NCBI GenBank assembly: GCA_032164245.1
Contig: JAVMKO010000003.1
Span: forward strand, 63,744,390 to 63,808,389
DNA length: 64,000 nt
Reading direction: 5' to 3'
Source of the DNA: Sternotherus odoratus
Lineage: Eukaryota; Chordata; Testudines; Kinosternidae
Shown here: piece after piece, positions 47,262-60,590 of the stretch
Layout of the letters: every line of letters starts with the position of its first letter
Position numbering within the stretch: the stretch's first letter is position 1
The notes under the pieces: generated by a model
Told to the model about the DNA's origin: nothing
Databases searched by the model: none
The model's input: the letters and a program-made list of their open reading frames with translations, nothing else
Made by a program: the position numbers and the translations under genes

Positions 47262-47632
47262 CAGGGGTCTCCAAACTACGGCCCGGGGGCCGGATCCGGC
47301 CCCTGGCTTTGATTTGTCCGGCCCCCCCAGCTGAGCAGGCAAGTGGAGTAGCTGCCAATGCTCCCCCTCCCCATGAGCTGGTGCCAGCGGCCCCATGGGC
47401 GGAGGGGTGAGTGCCCCTGAGGCAGTGGCCAGAATAGAAAAGGGGAGGATGCAGCAGCGGTCGGAGAAGCAAAGGGGTGGGGGGTGGGGGGGTTGCAGCA
47501 GCGGCCAGAGGAGCAAAGGGGGGGATTTTGCATATATTTGCATATATTGAATTTTTTCACAGTTGCTTCGGCCCGTGAAGCCCCTTCAAAAATCTAATAT
47601 GGCCCTCGTCTCATAAAGTTTGGAGACCCCTG
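47262..47632. mobile_element. hAT non-autonomous element with exact 8-bp TSD
   Basis: Termini CAGGGGTCTCCAAACT and the reverse complement of AGTTTGGAGACCCCTG. Flanked by GTGTAGAC at 47254-47261 and 47633-47640. Subterminal 'acggcccgggggccgg' and 'cggcccgtg' are typical of this hAT group. It sits directly beside the second CpG island. Confidence 0.9.
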
Positions 47633-47709
47633 GTGTAGACCATGGGTTGGAGGGAGGCCCCGCCTGGAGGGAGGGATGAACTGTCTGGGGGAAAGCCTGT
47701 AACATGGGG

Positions 47710-48790
47710 TTGGGTGGGCTCTGTTGGAAGGCAAGGGGAGGAGATGGATGAAGGTCTCAGCCCTTAGGGAAGGCGGGAAAGGGACACCAGCGCTGACCAC
47801 CCTTTTTGGAGGGGCCCTGCGGCCGGCACAGCCCGAGGAGAGGCGGGGCACGGAGTGGACCCATCTGGTTGGGCTGGGAGCAGCTCAGCCCCAGGCGCGG
47901 TCTCCGTTTGAAGCTGGGAGCCTGTCTAAGAGGGAAGGTGTCAGACCTGGCCAGGGCTGGGGCCAGGCTCAGGCGGGGCGGGCGGGTAGCGCCCTGCGCG
48001 GACCGGTCCCAGGGCCGCCCCGCAGACGAGACGCCCCCCCTCCCCCGCCCCCGGGAGCCCGCCTGTGGTGCAGCCGGGGCGGGGCGGGCAGGTGCCGCGG
48101 CGGGAGCCGGCGTTGGCGCGGTAAGGGGCGGCCGCCGCTGCTCTGCCAGGGCGGGGAGCGTGAGTCCCGCGACCATGGCGCCCGGGAGGTAAGCGAGCTC
48201 CGGTCACTGCTCCTTAGCCGCCCGGACCGCGCCGGGGCCCGCCCGCGCCGCAGCGGGCACCTGCCCGGCCCCTCTCCCGCGGAGTCCGCGCGCCCTGCAG
48301 AGAGGCACGCGCGGGGGGGATTTGTGAGGCGCCCGCTTCCCCTGCGAGGAAAGTCGCTTCCCGCCGCCTTTATTGCCCCCCGCCGTTGCCACCGAGCGGC
48401 TGGTGCCGTGGCGAGTGTACTTCCGGGTTCACACCTTTCCCCCCCCCCCCTCCGTCCCCCCCGTCTCCGCGGGCTGCGGTTACCCTGGAGAAGAGCAGAC
48501 GCCTCGCAGCCCAGCGGCAAAGTTGCCGCTTCCTGGGGGTGGGGGGGGTGACTTGCATGTGATTTTACAACTAATAGTAATAAAAGGGTCGGGGGACAAG
48601 AGCCGAGCCTCCCGCGCATGCAATCCCGGAGTCACCCCGGGGCGCTCGCATGGGCCGCTCCAGGTGCGAGCACAAAGGGCTTTGCAGTAACTTGCTTCGG
48701 TCAAGGTACAGGTTGGGATGCCCGCAGGTGAAACTGCGCCCGTTCGACGCCAGGGGGCGTCCCGGGCTCTTGGGATCCCTCCACTCCCTG
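47710..48790. promoter_or_regulatory. CpG island, candidate upstream LIN28B promoter
   Basis: This is a 1.1 kb very GC- and CpG-rich block with GC boxes (GGGGCGGGGCGGGC near 48,076), an ETS-type ACTTCCGGG at 48,419-48,427 and a C-run near 48,440. It lies about 41 kb from HACE1 exon 1 on the divergent side. In vertebrates that position is occupied by LIN28B, transcribed away from HACE1. The long open frame at 47,724-48,551 has biased Arg/Pro/Gly composition and is best read as a GC artefact. Confidence 0.7.
48175..48188 (+). CDS. Putative first coding exon (MAPG + AG) of LIN28B upstream isoform
   Basis: An ATG in strong Kozak context (gcgaccATGg) is followed after 14 coding bases by AG|GTAAGC, an excellent donor. 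This gives M-A-P-G and a split codon. Gene identity comes only from position: LIN28B (a let-7-blocking RNA-binding protein with a cold-shock domain and two CCHC knuckles) is the divergent neighbour of HACE1, and human LIN28B has an upstream alternative start. No LIN28B-specific residues are visible and the cold-shock exon is outside the window. Alternatives are a different gene, a non-coding transcript or a chance signal. Confidence 0.4.
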
Positions 48791-48799
48791 CCTTTGCCC

Positions 48800-51700
48800 C
48801 CTGGTAGCAGAGAGATCTTTGTATTTGTAACCTACCAAGGAAACAATCTTGCACTGTCAATGTGGGTGGGGGTAGGAGGGGGGGGGGGAGAAAGACAGAG
48901 GCACAAACACAACTTAGGACTCTGGAGGAGCGGAGGAGAACGATCCTGGAGCTCGGGTGTTGCAAAAGGAAAGCGAAGGAGGAAAGTAGATGGACAACTA
49001 CATTGTGTTTGCCAATCGGTGCGTCAGCTTTAAACTGACTCGAGAGCAGAGGATGCAGCTGCCTTGTACGGATTTGTGCCCCAAAGGACTGTTTTTAATT
49101 GCACCTTGGTAACTATTCCTGCCCTTTAGTGCTTTTCTTTGTGGGGGTGGGTGGGGTGGGGGGTTGTTACGTTTTGGTCTTATGCATAATTCTGTGTCCT
49201 CTCTATTGGGGTTTTAAATGTAAGTAATGGTAAGGCCGCCATTTTGAATTGTTTCATGCAACAGAATGAAATCTTAGGTCGATCTCTGCGTTTCCTTGCA
49301 TTTTCCCCTCACTGTTTTTAATAAATGGCTCCAAGTGCTGCTGTGTATAGGTGGGGTCATTTTATAGTAAACTTAAAAATAATACTAAAAAAAATGTAGC
49401 ACTGTGCTGTTCTCCTGTGAAGTTGCCCTCTTGATGGCATGTAATGTAAAGGGAAAACAAATAAATTTCTTCAAACTATGTAGTTTCTGGTTTCTGGTTT
49501 CAAACACTGATAGAAATCTGGCTATGTCAGTTTGATTTATGAGTAAAGACTAGACGGGCTGGCTTTAGAACTAGTTTCAGAAGTATATATTTATATTTTA
49601 GCAATGTAAAATTGAATTCCATCCTGGTCCAGAAAATATTTTCTATTTAATTTCTTGGTTTGAGTTATATTTTTATTGACATTGTAATTAAGCACATGGT
49701 ATTTTAGTCATCTGATTTGACAGGAAATCAGTCAATACAAACCCTGAAAATTATGCATAAAAGATCAGAAAAACATAACTACACACGATGTTGCTATTTA
49801 GTCCAAGCTCTTTTAAAAGCATAACACCAGTATATTTTAAACAGTGTAAATTCTAAAGTAAGTTTTAGAGGAAAAGAGGTTTAACACTTGTTTGAGTTAC
49901 CTATTTTAAATTTGTTAACATTGGATAGATTATCTAGAAAAGATGCTGTGCATTTAATTGTTAATCACTTTCCCTGTACTTGATATCTACTTAGTCTCAT
50001 ATTGGTAGTACAAATAGATGAAATAGTAATACGGGTTATCAACTTTTGCTAATGGTTTTAGGCATGTTACTTATGTAACCAGAATTACATTAAAAATCTA
50101 TTAACTAATATTCTAATTATAGTCTGTCTTGGAACTTCACATTTTAGGTGCATACACTAACTACATCTACAGTTAAAGCATGTGCTATCAGAAACTCTTA
50201 AGAAAATAAGAATTGTAATTTTGTTTTATAATACTATAAATTGTTTTCAACATTTTAATTTGATGAAGCATCCATCAAATCATTTATATTAAATTACAGT
50301 AACCACCATTTAGCATTATAGTGATAGTGGATTGTACAGTAAACCGTATAGGAAACAGACATTTCATTTTTAAAAGTGCAAAGATGATAGAATATTTCCC
50401 CCAACAAATAAAGTATTTACTTTTTTGAAAATAATTCACAGGATATGCAGTTAAACTGTAGACTTCTGAAAGAAAGACTACCAAAATCTGGAATAAATAT
50501 ATAACCTCAAATTTATTAATAAGCATACCAGAAACCAAGTTTTCTTTGTTCTCATGAAACAATGTAACACAAAATAGCAAAGTAATAGTTACTTATAAGC
50601 AGACTGTTTAATATATATTTAAAAACAGCTGTAGTAGAAAATACAAGATTGTTTGAAGAAATGACCTTATGAATCTCATATGTATATAAAATGAATGCTG
50701 CAAGGGAGAAAATTTGGAAGAAAAATCTTACCAGAAATCAATAGTAAAGTCAATGTAGGAGACACATTAGCTGATATGTATTAGAAACTTGAGGAGACAG
50801 GAGAGAAATAATGAAAATTTCATATGTCTAGGCCCAAATCTTCAATGTCTAAACCATGGCTAGGATGCAGTGATAAGTCACAAGCAGTGTTTCAGATCAC
50901 ATTCTCCACGTAGAAGGATGACTTAATAAGGCTTAGGCAGTTAAAAGGTTTTGTTCTTCCTTTTTTCATTTTGAAGTAGCTTTTTGTTTACTTTGTAGTT
51001 AAACAGTGTGATTTAAATTGTGATCTTGAGGAGGGAGAAAGATACATCTACCAGATGATTCTCCTATTACAATATGCCTGGATAGAATGTAGCTTCTAAA
51101 GGAACCATTTTTCCTCCATAATGAGCCTAAAAACCGTACATTGTGAGGCATAAATGCTAACTGGTTAATCAGAATAATAAGATTCCAGTTCTCAAGTATA
51201 ACTAAAATTCACACTGTTTATAGCTGGCAGGTGTACTTTATAAAGCCAGCTGTATTTTGAAAATATGAGGGTACATGCCTTTATGGAGTAGCTCCTCCTA
51301 TGACATGATACTGTATGATGTCGCTGACCGGAGTGCTGAATCAAAACAGCCATGTTGATCACTGCTAAATCCAACTGAAAAACACATCCTGAAGTTCTGT
51401 GGAGGTTCAAATACAAGAATAACTATAGTAAGTTTTTTTTCTTTATTATGTTGTTTTTGCATCATTCACCAAGTGTAGTAGGCAGATAGATGCTGTCTCA
51501 AAGAAGCATTTTCCAGTGAATTGTATTAGTTTGGTATTGAATTAGTATAGGAAAATCAATTAGATCAATACCATTGTACTCGTTTGTTTTGAAAATGGTC
51601 CTTTACCACCATAAAGACATTTTAAGCCATCTTACATAAAAATGAAGCCTATTTTTTTTTTTAAATCACATTTTTGAGACAAACAATTTTTAGCCCTAAG

Positions 51701-52633
51701 TTTGCTCTTAGCCATTTTTAAACAGTTTCAGATTGTGAAAAGGGTATTTTGAGAGATAACATCAAAGCATGTGATCAATGAATAAAAAAAAATCAATGAT
51801 ATAGACAAAGTCCATGTAATTGCATATATCCATTAACAACAAAAGATATGAACATGAGGTTTTTGATAAAGAGTTAAAATTTGGGGGAGCCAACCAGACT
51901 ATAGGAGAATGTCTTCTAAATTTGTTTTGTGTTCCAATATCTCCAACGGGAAAAGCTCTCTCTTACATAAAGCATTTTGCAGACTAGTTCGTCTGTTGGT
52001 GTGTGTTATTTCAAAACGGTGATATAATAAAAAAAAGAAAAATAATTTTAATTTGCTACTCTTTTTGATACGTAAGTGGTAAAAATTTAAACACAGGACT
52101 GTTTGACATGCTGCTTCTAAAAATAGAATGACTTGATATGCAGGATCCTCAAATTAAAGGTCAAAGGTGACAAACCAGGACAAAGGTCATGCAGCTCATT
52201 TTCAAGCAATCAGTTTCTAGTTTTTTTCATGGCTGAACAAAAGGTTAATTATACAGGGAGGGAAAAAAAAGAGGCCTGTAATGTTAACTGATCAATTTTC
52301 ACAAAGAAAGAGAGAGAGATTTACACAATTTCCCAAATAATGTACATTCTCCACTATGATTCCTAATACTTAATTTATGCTGACTTTGATAGAAATATGT
52401 ATATACATATTTAGGTTTAAACACTCAAATTTCTTCCTTAATTTAGTATTTTACCATCTCTAAATGGTCTAGATGCTAATAGTATGTACAATTGGGAATT
52501 TGTAGGATGGAATGCAGTCATTTTTTTACATAGTATATGGTAAAGTTCTTAGGTTACCAAAAAGTTCATTCATATATATCAAACGTTTGATTTAAACAAA
52601 ATTCTAAAATTGAAGACCATGTAAACTGACAGT

Positions 52634-52692
<59 letters not shown>

Positions 52693-55600
52693 GTACAGTA
52701 GGTTAAAAATAATCCCCCTGCCCTCCAAAAATCTTTTCAGAATAAATTACTCTGTTTCCATGGCTAGTTGCTAACAATGAAACATCTTCTAAAACTGTCA
52801 ATTTTATTTTGTTTGAAGAAAACTTGTTTTTTATTTTAGTACATATAATGTTGTGTTTGGCTACCCCACTACCTTTCAGAAAGATGTGGGTTTTTTGTTT
52901 TTGTTTTTCACTACAATTACATTTTAAGATGTTCTCTTTTCTCTCTGTGTATATGCATGCTATTTAGACCAGTTATTTTTAATAATGTAACCCCTTTAAA
53001 TTCATCTTACATCTATTTGTCATCAGTACCTATGTTAGTGACAATACTTCAGTGCATAAAAGGTTTCTTAGTTTGGCTAAAACATACACATGTAGATTGT
53101 TAAACTGGTGTTGAAAATATTTGCACATTGAGCATTATTTTTGTAACTCAGTACTGAGACTGATTTGTTTACTAATATTTTAGGTATTCTACCACTATTG
53201 TATATATTTCATAATAAATTCTTGCATGTGCAATCATTTTTGTAAGAAAAAATAAAATTCAAGATAAATGACAGTTTCTAATTTCCAAGAATTTAATATC
53301 AGTAATAATGTTCTGTATTCTCATTTAAAATTAATAAACAATTTCAACAGACAAGAACTACCATTGCATTATTTTGTTCAATAACTTATTTTAAACAATG
53401 ACTCATCAGGAATGTTTATTATATGGAACTATTTTCTTTTACAATTAGGAAAATTTCATATACCCTAAACTGTTTGCTGCAGTAACCACACTTACGTGAA
53501 AATAAAATTTCAACATTAGATTGACATTAGTGTTGTAAGCACTATCTTTTGACAAGCCATTTTACCATTATATCATTTTACTTTTAATATGTTTTCTTTA
53601 GCTTGGTTGTTTATTACTTGTAAATTCCTAATATTCACATCAAAAAGAAGACCTATGAAGGAGCTGAATTTAAGCTTGTGAATCTGGTAAAAGATAATTC
53701 ACTAAAATAATTACAGCAAAAACTTACTGTTTTACAGGTAAATGGCCTGTTTAAAGCAACAAAAGTAAGGATGTAGCAGAGATGAAATGTTAACTCCATG
53801 AAGAGTAAATATTAATTTGAAGTACAAAAAATGAACTTAAAAATGCTTCTATAGCATCTACAACCAATCACGATGGCGCTTTTACAGAAATATACAAATT
53901 TTTAAAAAGTAGTGCAATACATAAAAGACTTCATCCACTGAAGTAGTTTTAACATGGTTAAATTCTAATTGGCAAAAAAGTGCTTTATTACCTGGCTGCA
54001 AATTATACATTATGCAGTTTACTGTTTCATTTTATTTATAGATCCATATTCTAATTTTAGCTTAATTAATTACATTTAAATTGAGGCTCTGTTCAGTTTA
54101 GGGAAAGTTTACAAAAACATTTAGAATTATATTCGGTGTGATCTTCATACCTCATTTATACTGTAGAGGACGTAGCCAATGTAGTGTAATTATGTGGAAT
54201 GGAAGGGTTATACATATATTTTTATAAGCTAAAAGATGAATAATTTTTAAATTTACAATATTGCCATAACAGTTCTTATTTGACACATATCTTTCCAACA
54301 TTTATTAAGCATTATTTCATTTGTGAGCAAATATTATTCTTAAAAATGGCTTCAAAATGAATATGAACAAGATACATTTACATTTGTTTAACTTTTTAAT
54401 AACTTGAATACAAGTTAAACCAATGATCATAAGTAGGCTTTTCAGAATTAGATTTTTTTTTTATAACTGATAGATATTTATTTTTAACCTTTTTTTTTCA
54501 ATTATCTATTTAAGTTTTCATAGTTACAGGAAACTATGGAAGTGTCAGAGAATTAAGAGTAGATTGTGAGATTTAAAAAGATAAAGCTGTATAACTGATT
54601 CAATCAAATTCTCATACGTTCTTAAGAAGCATTTTTCTTACGCTGCCTATCTGTAAGTTTTGATTGTCAATAGAAATATTTTTTATTGGGATTTGTGTGG
54701 TGAAATCACTACTGACATTTGAGAAAAAAATCTAATCCTTCAAAGCCTAGAAACTGCAAAATATTAATAAATTTGGGGTTTCTTGTTTGTCTCAGTCATG
54801 AGTATTCAAGTTATTGTGAACAAAATAACAATTAGCTACTTCTGGAGATAATCACTTTGAAAGCTAATTCAGTCCTATTAAAAGAAGGTGTATCTAGAAC
54901 TTCATTTGCTTAAGAAAATGGAAATTGCTCCAAATGTGGACAAATTAGCTTTAAATTACTATTTTACATGCTACTGTAAATTTGAATAAAAGGCTGAAAA
55001 TATGACAAATAAGAGACCAAATAGTTGCTTTTCAAAATATTTTATGTTTAGACATATTTTTGTACCCTTGAAAAATAAAATTGGTTACAATCGTATGAAA
55101 ATAGTCACTATTTTGTGTTATTAATTTTTTTAAATATACAAAACATTTTTAAAGATATTTTTCATATTCTTCTAAATACAGAACATGTAAATAATATGAA
55201 TTAAGAACGATTAATCTCACTAAAAGGGAATGAGAAATTATTTTATCCAATTGTATTTTTAGATTATACCAGGATTGTCCCTTTACTACTAAATAAATAT
55301 GTAACTTTAGTGCATATGGTTAAAGTTTTAGCCTTGTTGATCTTGAGGTCAAAGCACATCATTTAAAAGAAACTAAAATTAAATTGAATGGTGGTATTTC
55401 ACTTTTAAGAGTCAAATTCTGGTCCTGTTGGAGTCAGTGACAGACTCTACACCATTGAGGTCACGGGAGTTAGTTATTCCCAATTTACGTTGCTTTAGTA
55501 GAATAGTTCAGAGTCTTGATATCAGTGGGAGCAGACTTGGTTCTTATGTGCTCCTGTTGCAACTGTTCTCAAATGGGAGTCTTGTAACTGATTGAATGGC

Positions 55601-58600
55601 AGCAAAACGGGGTCCTCTGGTTATCAAAAATGCCTACATTATTGTGTACCAAGTAGTCCACCTTAACTCATTTCATATGGCAGCAAGACATAGCTAGAGA
55701 ATATCACCAAGCTATTTATATTGTTAACCACAAAGGGTAATCAATTTAACACATAACAAAGGATTCAAAGGTTCAAATCAGTAAAGAAAGATGAAGCCTC
55801 TATTTGCTGATCATTAAAAAACCAAACAGAACTAAGTCAGTTTGAAAGATTTCATTCTTGAATTCAGAAGAAAATTAAAAGGATAAAGCAGGTGTGGTAA
55901 AAGTAATTAGCACTTCACTTCCTAAAAATGTTTAGTGCAGTGCTCACAGTATTGGGATGGGAAGAAAATTGTGAACAAAATTACACAAATGTATGTAATT
56001 ACACAACAAAATTAAATCTAGTTATATAATTTCTGAAGAGAATAATTCACAGAAATTCTGTTGTATCTTTACCAAATAATACAATATTAAATAGGTAAAC
56101 CATTGGTTTGAGGATGTGGATCAGTTCCAGTACTTTTCTATGTTTTATTTCCAAAAATTTCCAGATGTTTTTGATTTCACAGAATGCAATTCAATTTCAT
56201 TGGTACATTTTAAATTGATTTAAGTATCTTACTTAATGAAATATTAAAAGAAAGTAAGGGATACAATACCAGATACCCTTAAAGAAACATTTAAAATAAC
56301 ATTTAGAACCATCATTTAGGATTTTGTTTTAAAACTATTGATATTTCTAAAAATTCATAGACATTTTAGTATTGTCAAGTAATTGGTTTGATTTAGCATT
56401 CCTCTGCAGCATTTCAAACTAAGATAGTGCAGCACATTGCTGGTGCACTCAATCAAAAGTTGAAGTGACTATAAACAAAAATAAACTGATTAGTCTGCGT
56501 TACTGTCCAGCAGCTGAATGAAGTGCAAAAGGTAAAACATACACACACTCTCTCTCTCCCCATACATATATTTTAAATTCACAGTTTTTAAACAAAAATT
56601 GTTAATGTTACCATAAGGTTTTAAAAAATATTTCTAAAAAAGTACCTGGCATTTTCTCTTAAAAATAAACAGCTTGTAGTATTTAGGTGTTCACAATTTA
56701 TCTAATTCAGTTTCTATGACAGGTACACCTGAAATGCTTTAAAAAAAAATCCATCCTAGATAAGAGTTGTAAATAGAAAATAAAGGAATGTTGTATCTTT
56801 TTCTGCCCCATAGGAGATTAGCTCACGGGTTAGTTAGTAACTTTTTTTTATTCTATGTTTTACTTTTGTGTTTTGATGTATTTTAACTGTTTTAAACAAT
56901 ATAATATTAATAAAATATTGAGTCCACTCTTGCTTGCAGTAAAATCAATGTTCAAATTATAATTGATTTCAGTGGAGGCAGGAGCAGGCTCATTGTCTTT
57001 TTGTTGTTGTTGTTCTAGCTAATGTAAACAGGCAAACTAGAAATACCTGCTTTTCTAACCCTATTACTATACATGAAATTTTTATATGGCAGTAAAATTG
57101 TTTAAAGTAACCCTCTGCGTTATGTGAAATCCAAAATACTGTATAAATTTGCGGGTCACTGAGAATTTTGGAGGAAAATGAATTACCACAGTCATACTAT
57201 TGCCTTTCACTGTGCAATATGAATGAATTGCCAAAGATAAACAAACTAAGTGGCAGGAACCCCTCCCCCCCCCCTCAAATTATTGTATGCATTATCTTTA
57301 ACAGAGGTAAAGATTATTTCATGGATATAATTTATAAATTATTCTTTATAAAGAATTATTCTTTATAAAAATTATTTCATTCTCCTTGAATAGATTTGAT
57401 TTCCTGTTCTGTGATGATTGATTATCTTCAAATATCACTTTATTCCTACAACTAGTTTTCACTCAGACATGTTATGATTAAATGCCCATAGACATTTAAT
57501 CAGGTTTTGAAAGCAAAGAACAATTTCTCTCCAAAACCCTCTTACTAGGCTTGATTATTATATAATCCTTGGTTAGCATTTGTTAAATGGTACTAGCAGT
57601 TATGAAGCCTATTTAAATGACATACAGTCAGTCATATGTCAAGACTTCTATATCCTATTAAGAAACAATTAACACCAAGTCTTTTAGAACAACTACATCC
57701 CATTTACTTTCTGTTTAATATGTTCTGATGGTTATGATAGCCACATATTTATATACATGATGTTTACAGATACATTGAATGAAGTGACAAAAACAAGGTG
57801 TTTTTTGTTTTTTGTTTTTTAAATCCTATCTAATTTTCAGGCTGTGCCAAACTCTGTAGTTACTGCAATTCTTAATATATTTATTTTCCAAAGTACTTTA
57901 TTTTGAATCCTCACATAAACTAAAGTACAACACTTGTCAAAGCCAGGAAAGGATCCCTTACTCTATGTTTGCATATTTCATTATGCTGCATAAATAATGT
58001 AGCTAAATCTGAGAGACAAAAGCCACACAGCTGCAGGTTAGCAGAAGAGACAAGTAAAAACAGGGATTGGGCAGTAATAGTTGAAGGCGTAAAAGGAAGG
58101 ATCGGTTTAATATTAAATTTATATACTGCTCTACTGGAAAACAAAACTTGCTATAGATGATCACACAAAGAAAACCAGGAGACCAGTTACTAGTTTTATT
58201 GCACTGCAAAGGAAAACAAGCTGTCTATCACCTTTTCTAGATGCTGATGTATAGAAGTGGGGTTAACTAGAGGATAAGGAGTTAATATACAGAAATTGGA
58301 TTCTCACTTGTCTTTGGCTGTTCACACAGTGAGAGAAGGAAGGTGGAGTTTCCACATTTGTAGGAAAAGGCCAGAATTATCATCCAGGACTTGCTCTCCA
58401 ATTGCAAAAGATCTCCATTTTCTTTAAAGGCAGAAGAGATTTAGGTTCACATCCAAAGAGATCATGAAGTGGTTTATTTGCTTTGGATGGGTCTGTCTTG
58501 AGATAGCGTGTACAAAAATCAGGTAGAGGGAGACAAAAAGGACATAGGCTGGTTGCAGGTGAGTTTGTGCATGTTCAGTTCTATTCATCTTCCTTGCTCT

Positions 58601-60400
58601 AAACAATCTTCACAGCCAGAGCAACAAGATTACTCTAATGCACAGTGGCTTTCCTTGAGTGCCTCTTACTATCTGTACTATGTTACTGCATGACATTTTT
58701 GCTGGTATTATTATGCTATGAAATCAGATAGATCCTATTCAATCAGAATTGGACCAGGAATACACCTCACACCAACAAAGTCATATTGTGAGTTGGCCCC
58801 ATATCAAATATTTCTGTTAATTTATTGAAACTTTGTAGGTATTGGTTTAAAATGCAAACGACTGTCTAGGATTTTATTAGTTTTAAAAGGAAGGCATTTT
58901 CCTACTGATACTCCTCAGTTGATACTATGACCTATAAATGTTTAGTACAATTTGTCCAAAAATGTATTCCAAAAATACTTCCTTTGAAGTATATGTAAAG
59001 ACACAAACTGATTGATTTCATTTTTTATTTATTTATTTTTATGATTTAAGGTGTACAATTTAAACCTGGCAAAGCCAACAACCACTAGTACTTGAGTTAC
59101 CTATTGCTATGAAATATTGATAAGTGAAAACAACACCTTGCAGTATCCCAGCAAATCCCTGTATTTTGTCTACTTCCTCATTAACTTTTATAAGAAGACT
59201 ATGAATGGGACAATGCCTTTAAAGAATGGAGAACGCCCCCCCTTTTGTAACAGGCTGATTGTTACCTCTTGGTTATCTAATTGTGATTCTGATGAGCTAG
59301 GTAAGTCGCAAACAGTTAAAAAGTTTACAGGTCACTTCACAGAGTCAAAGCCCTGGCATTTTATGGCCTTCTAATGAGCCGTTAAACTGGAGAAGGGGTA
59401 ATTAAATACGGTGCTCTGGTACAATTTGCCGGCGAGTACTGACTTCAACTCTCTGATTTTAGGTTCCTTAGAAGACGATGAGGTCATTCAAGAAGGTCTC
59501 CTCGGGCCCAGGTCAGTCTTGTTTTATAAAATCTTACATGGCTGACTTTTCATATATGATTGGAGAAGTGGTATTTGAGAACTACTTTATGCCACCCACT
59601 CCCACAACAGAATGTACTGTCATTAAGCTAATTTCTGTCTGGAAAAGTGCGATTACGTTCGAAGAAAGAATTTCATTCATTTTTCTCTAAGGTTTGGCTT
59701 TGGAATTCTTGATTGGTCTAACGGTTTGTAAATTGATTTTTATTTTCTGGGCTGGGGGGCAAAAAGAGCATACAATGCTTATTCCCAGGTGTCATCCTGT
59801 GAGCCTAAATAATGGAGTTAAAGACATCTTGCAACACATTACAGAATCACTCTTAGAGATGGTTGGGACACCCTCCATAGTTCGTCTACCAGGTCCAATT
59901 ATTAATGATAAAAAAAAACCGCAGCAGTTTTAAGTATAACAAGCATATCGGCAAATAAAAGGTCAGTGCCCATCTTTTAGCGATATTAAACTGATTTTTA
60001 ATGCAGCAGCAATGTAAACATGTTATCCTGCACAATCCTCACATTCATAGACAATACCTACCTATATCTATTTTTGAGACAGTACTGTACGTTCCCAAAC
60101 ACTATTGTTGGCATATGAAACTGTGGGGAGGAAGCCTCAAAGTTCACTGGTCTTGGTCAGTTAGGAAGTATCCATTTATTGTATTCCCGGGGAGCTGCGC
60201 TAACAAATCCTATATTTCACGTTGCAAATGGTCACCTGGGAAAGAAAACTCATTGCCCAACTACTCTCCCTACAGCAACACCCGCTGTTCCCATTTTGTT
60301 TCCCCATTTGTCCACTGCCTGCTATTTGGCTGCTTAGAACATATACTACATTATCCGGGAGAGGGGTGATCATATTCTGTCCCTTACCTTGGTTTCAAGG
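48800..60400. other. AT-rich, transposon-poor tract (candidate LIN28B intron)
   Basis: In more than 11 kb I see no CR1, hAT, LTR, Penelope or Helitron copy, only decayed ancient fragments (for example 55,410-55,560 and 56,930-57,000 'gatttcagtgg(a/g)' text) and simple repeats. The preceding 48 kb has roughly one young element per kb. No exon was identified: stops are dense in all frames and no LIN28B cold-shock motif (CKWFNVRMGFGF) is present on either strand. Confidence 0.6.
52635..52688. repeat. (GT)27 microsatellite
   Basis: A perfect 54-base GT run, likely polymorphic. Alternating purine-pyrimidine of this length can adopt Z-DNA. Confidence 0.95.
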
Positions 60401-60559
60401 CTTTGTCTAGTTGTATGTAGCCTGTGTCCAACTCTGCTCGGGCTCCGTAGCGTTGCTGGGTGCTCTTCTGCTGTCCACTGAAGTTTAGCGTTTTTGGCTC
60501 TGTTCCAGTTACTACTTTTCTGTTAGGCGCATGCCTGTTAGGGATCTGTAAGGTGCTCC

Positions 60560-60590
60560 TGACGTCACTCAGGCTAGCAAATAAAAGGGC
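60560..60590 (+). promoter_or_regulatory. CRE plus TATA-like core promoter candidate
   Basis: A full palindromic CRE (TGACGTCA) at 60560-60567 lies about 12 bases before a TATA-like AATAAAAGGG at 60580-60589, followed by a GC-rich stretch. A start would be expected near 60,610. The motif pair sits at the right end of a transposon-poor tract downstream of the second CpG island. It could be an alternative LIN28B start or a non-coding RNA promoter. No downstream donor was confidently picked. Confidence 0.4.

Noticed and set aside
47724..48551. 275-codon open frame in the second CpG island
   Set aside because: Composition is Arg/Pro/Gly-rich in all overlapping frames, several frames on both strands are equally open, and no domain is visible. 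Expected from GC-rich DNA with few stops.
59478..59690. 70-codon frame with a GT-AG-like site at 59,511 as an exon
   Set aside because: No homology recognised, no supporting acceptor, and it does not resemble any LIN28B segment.
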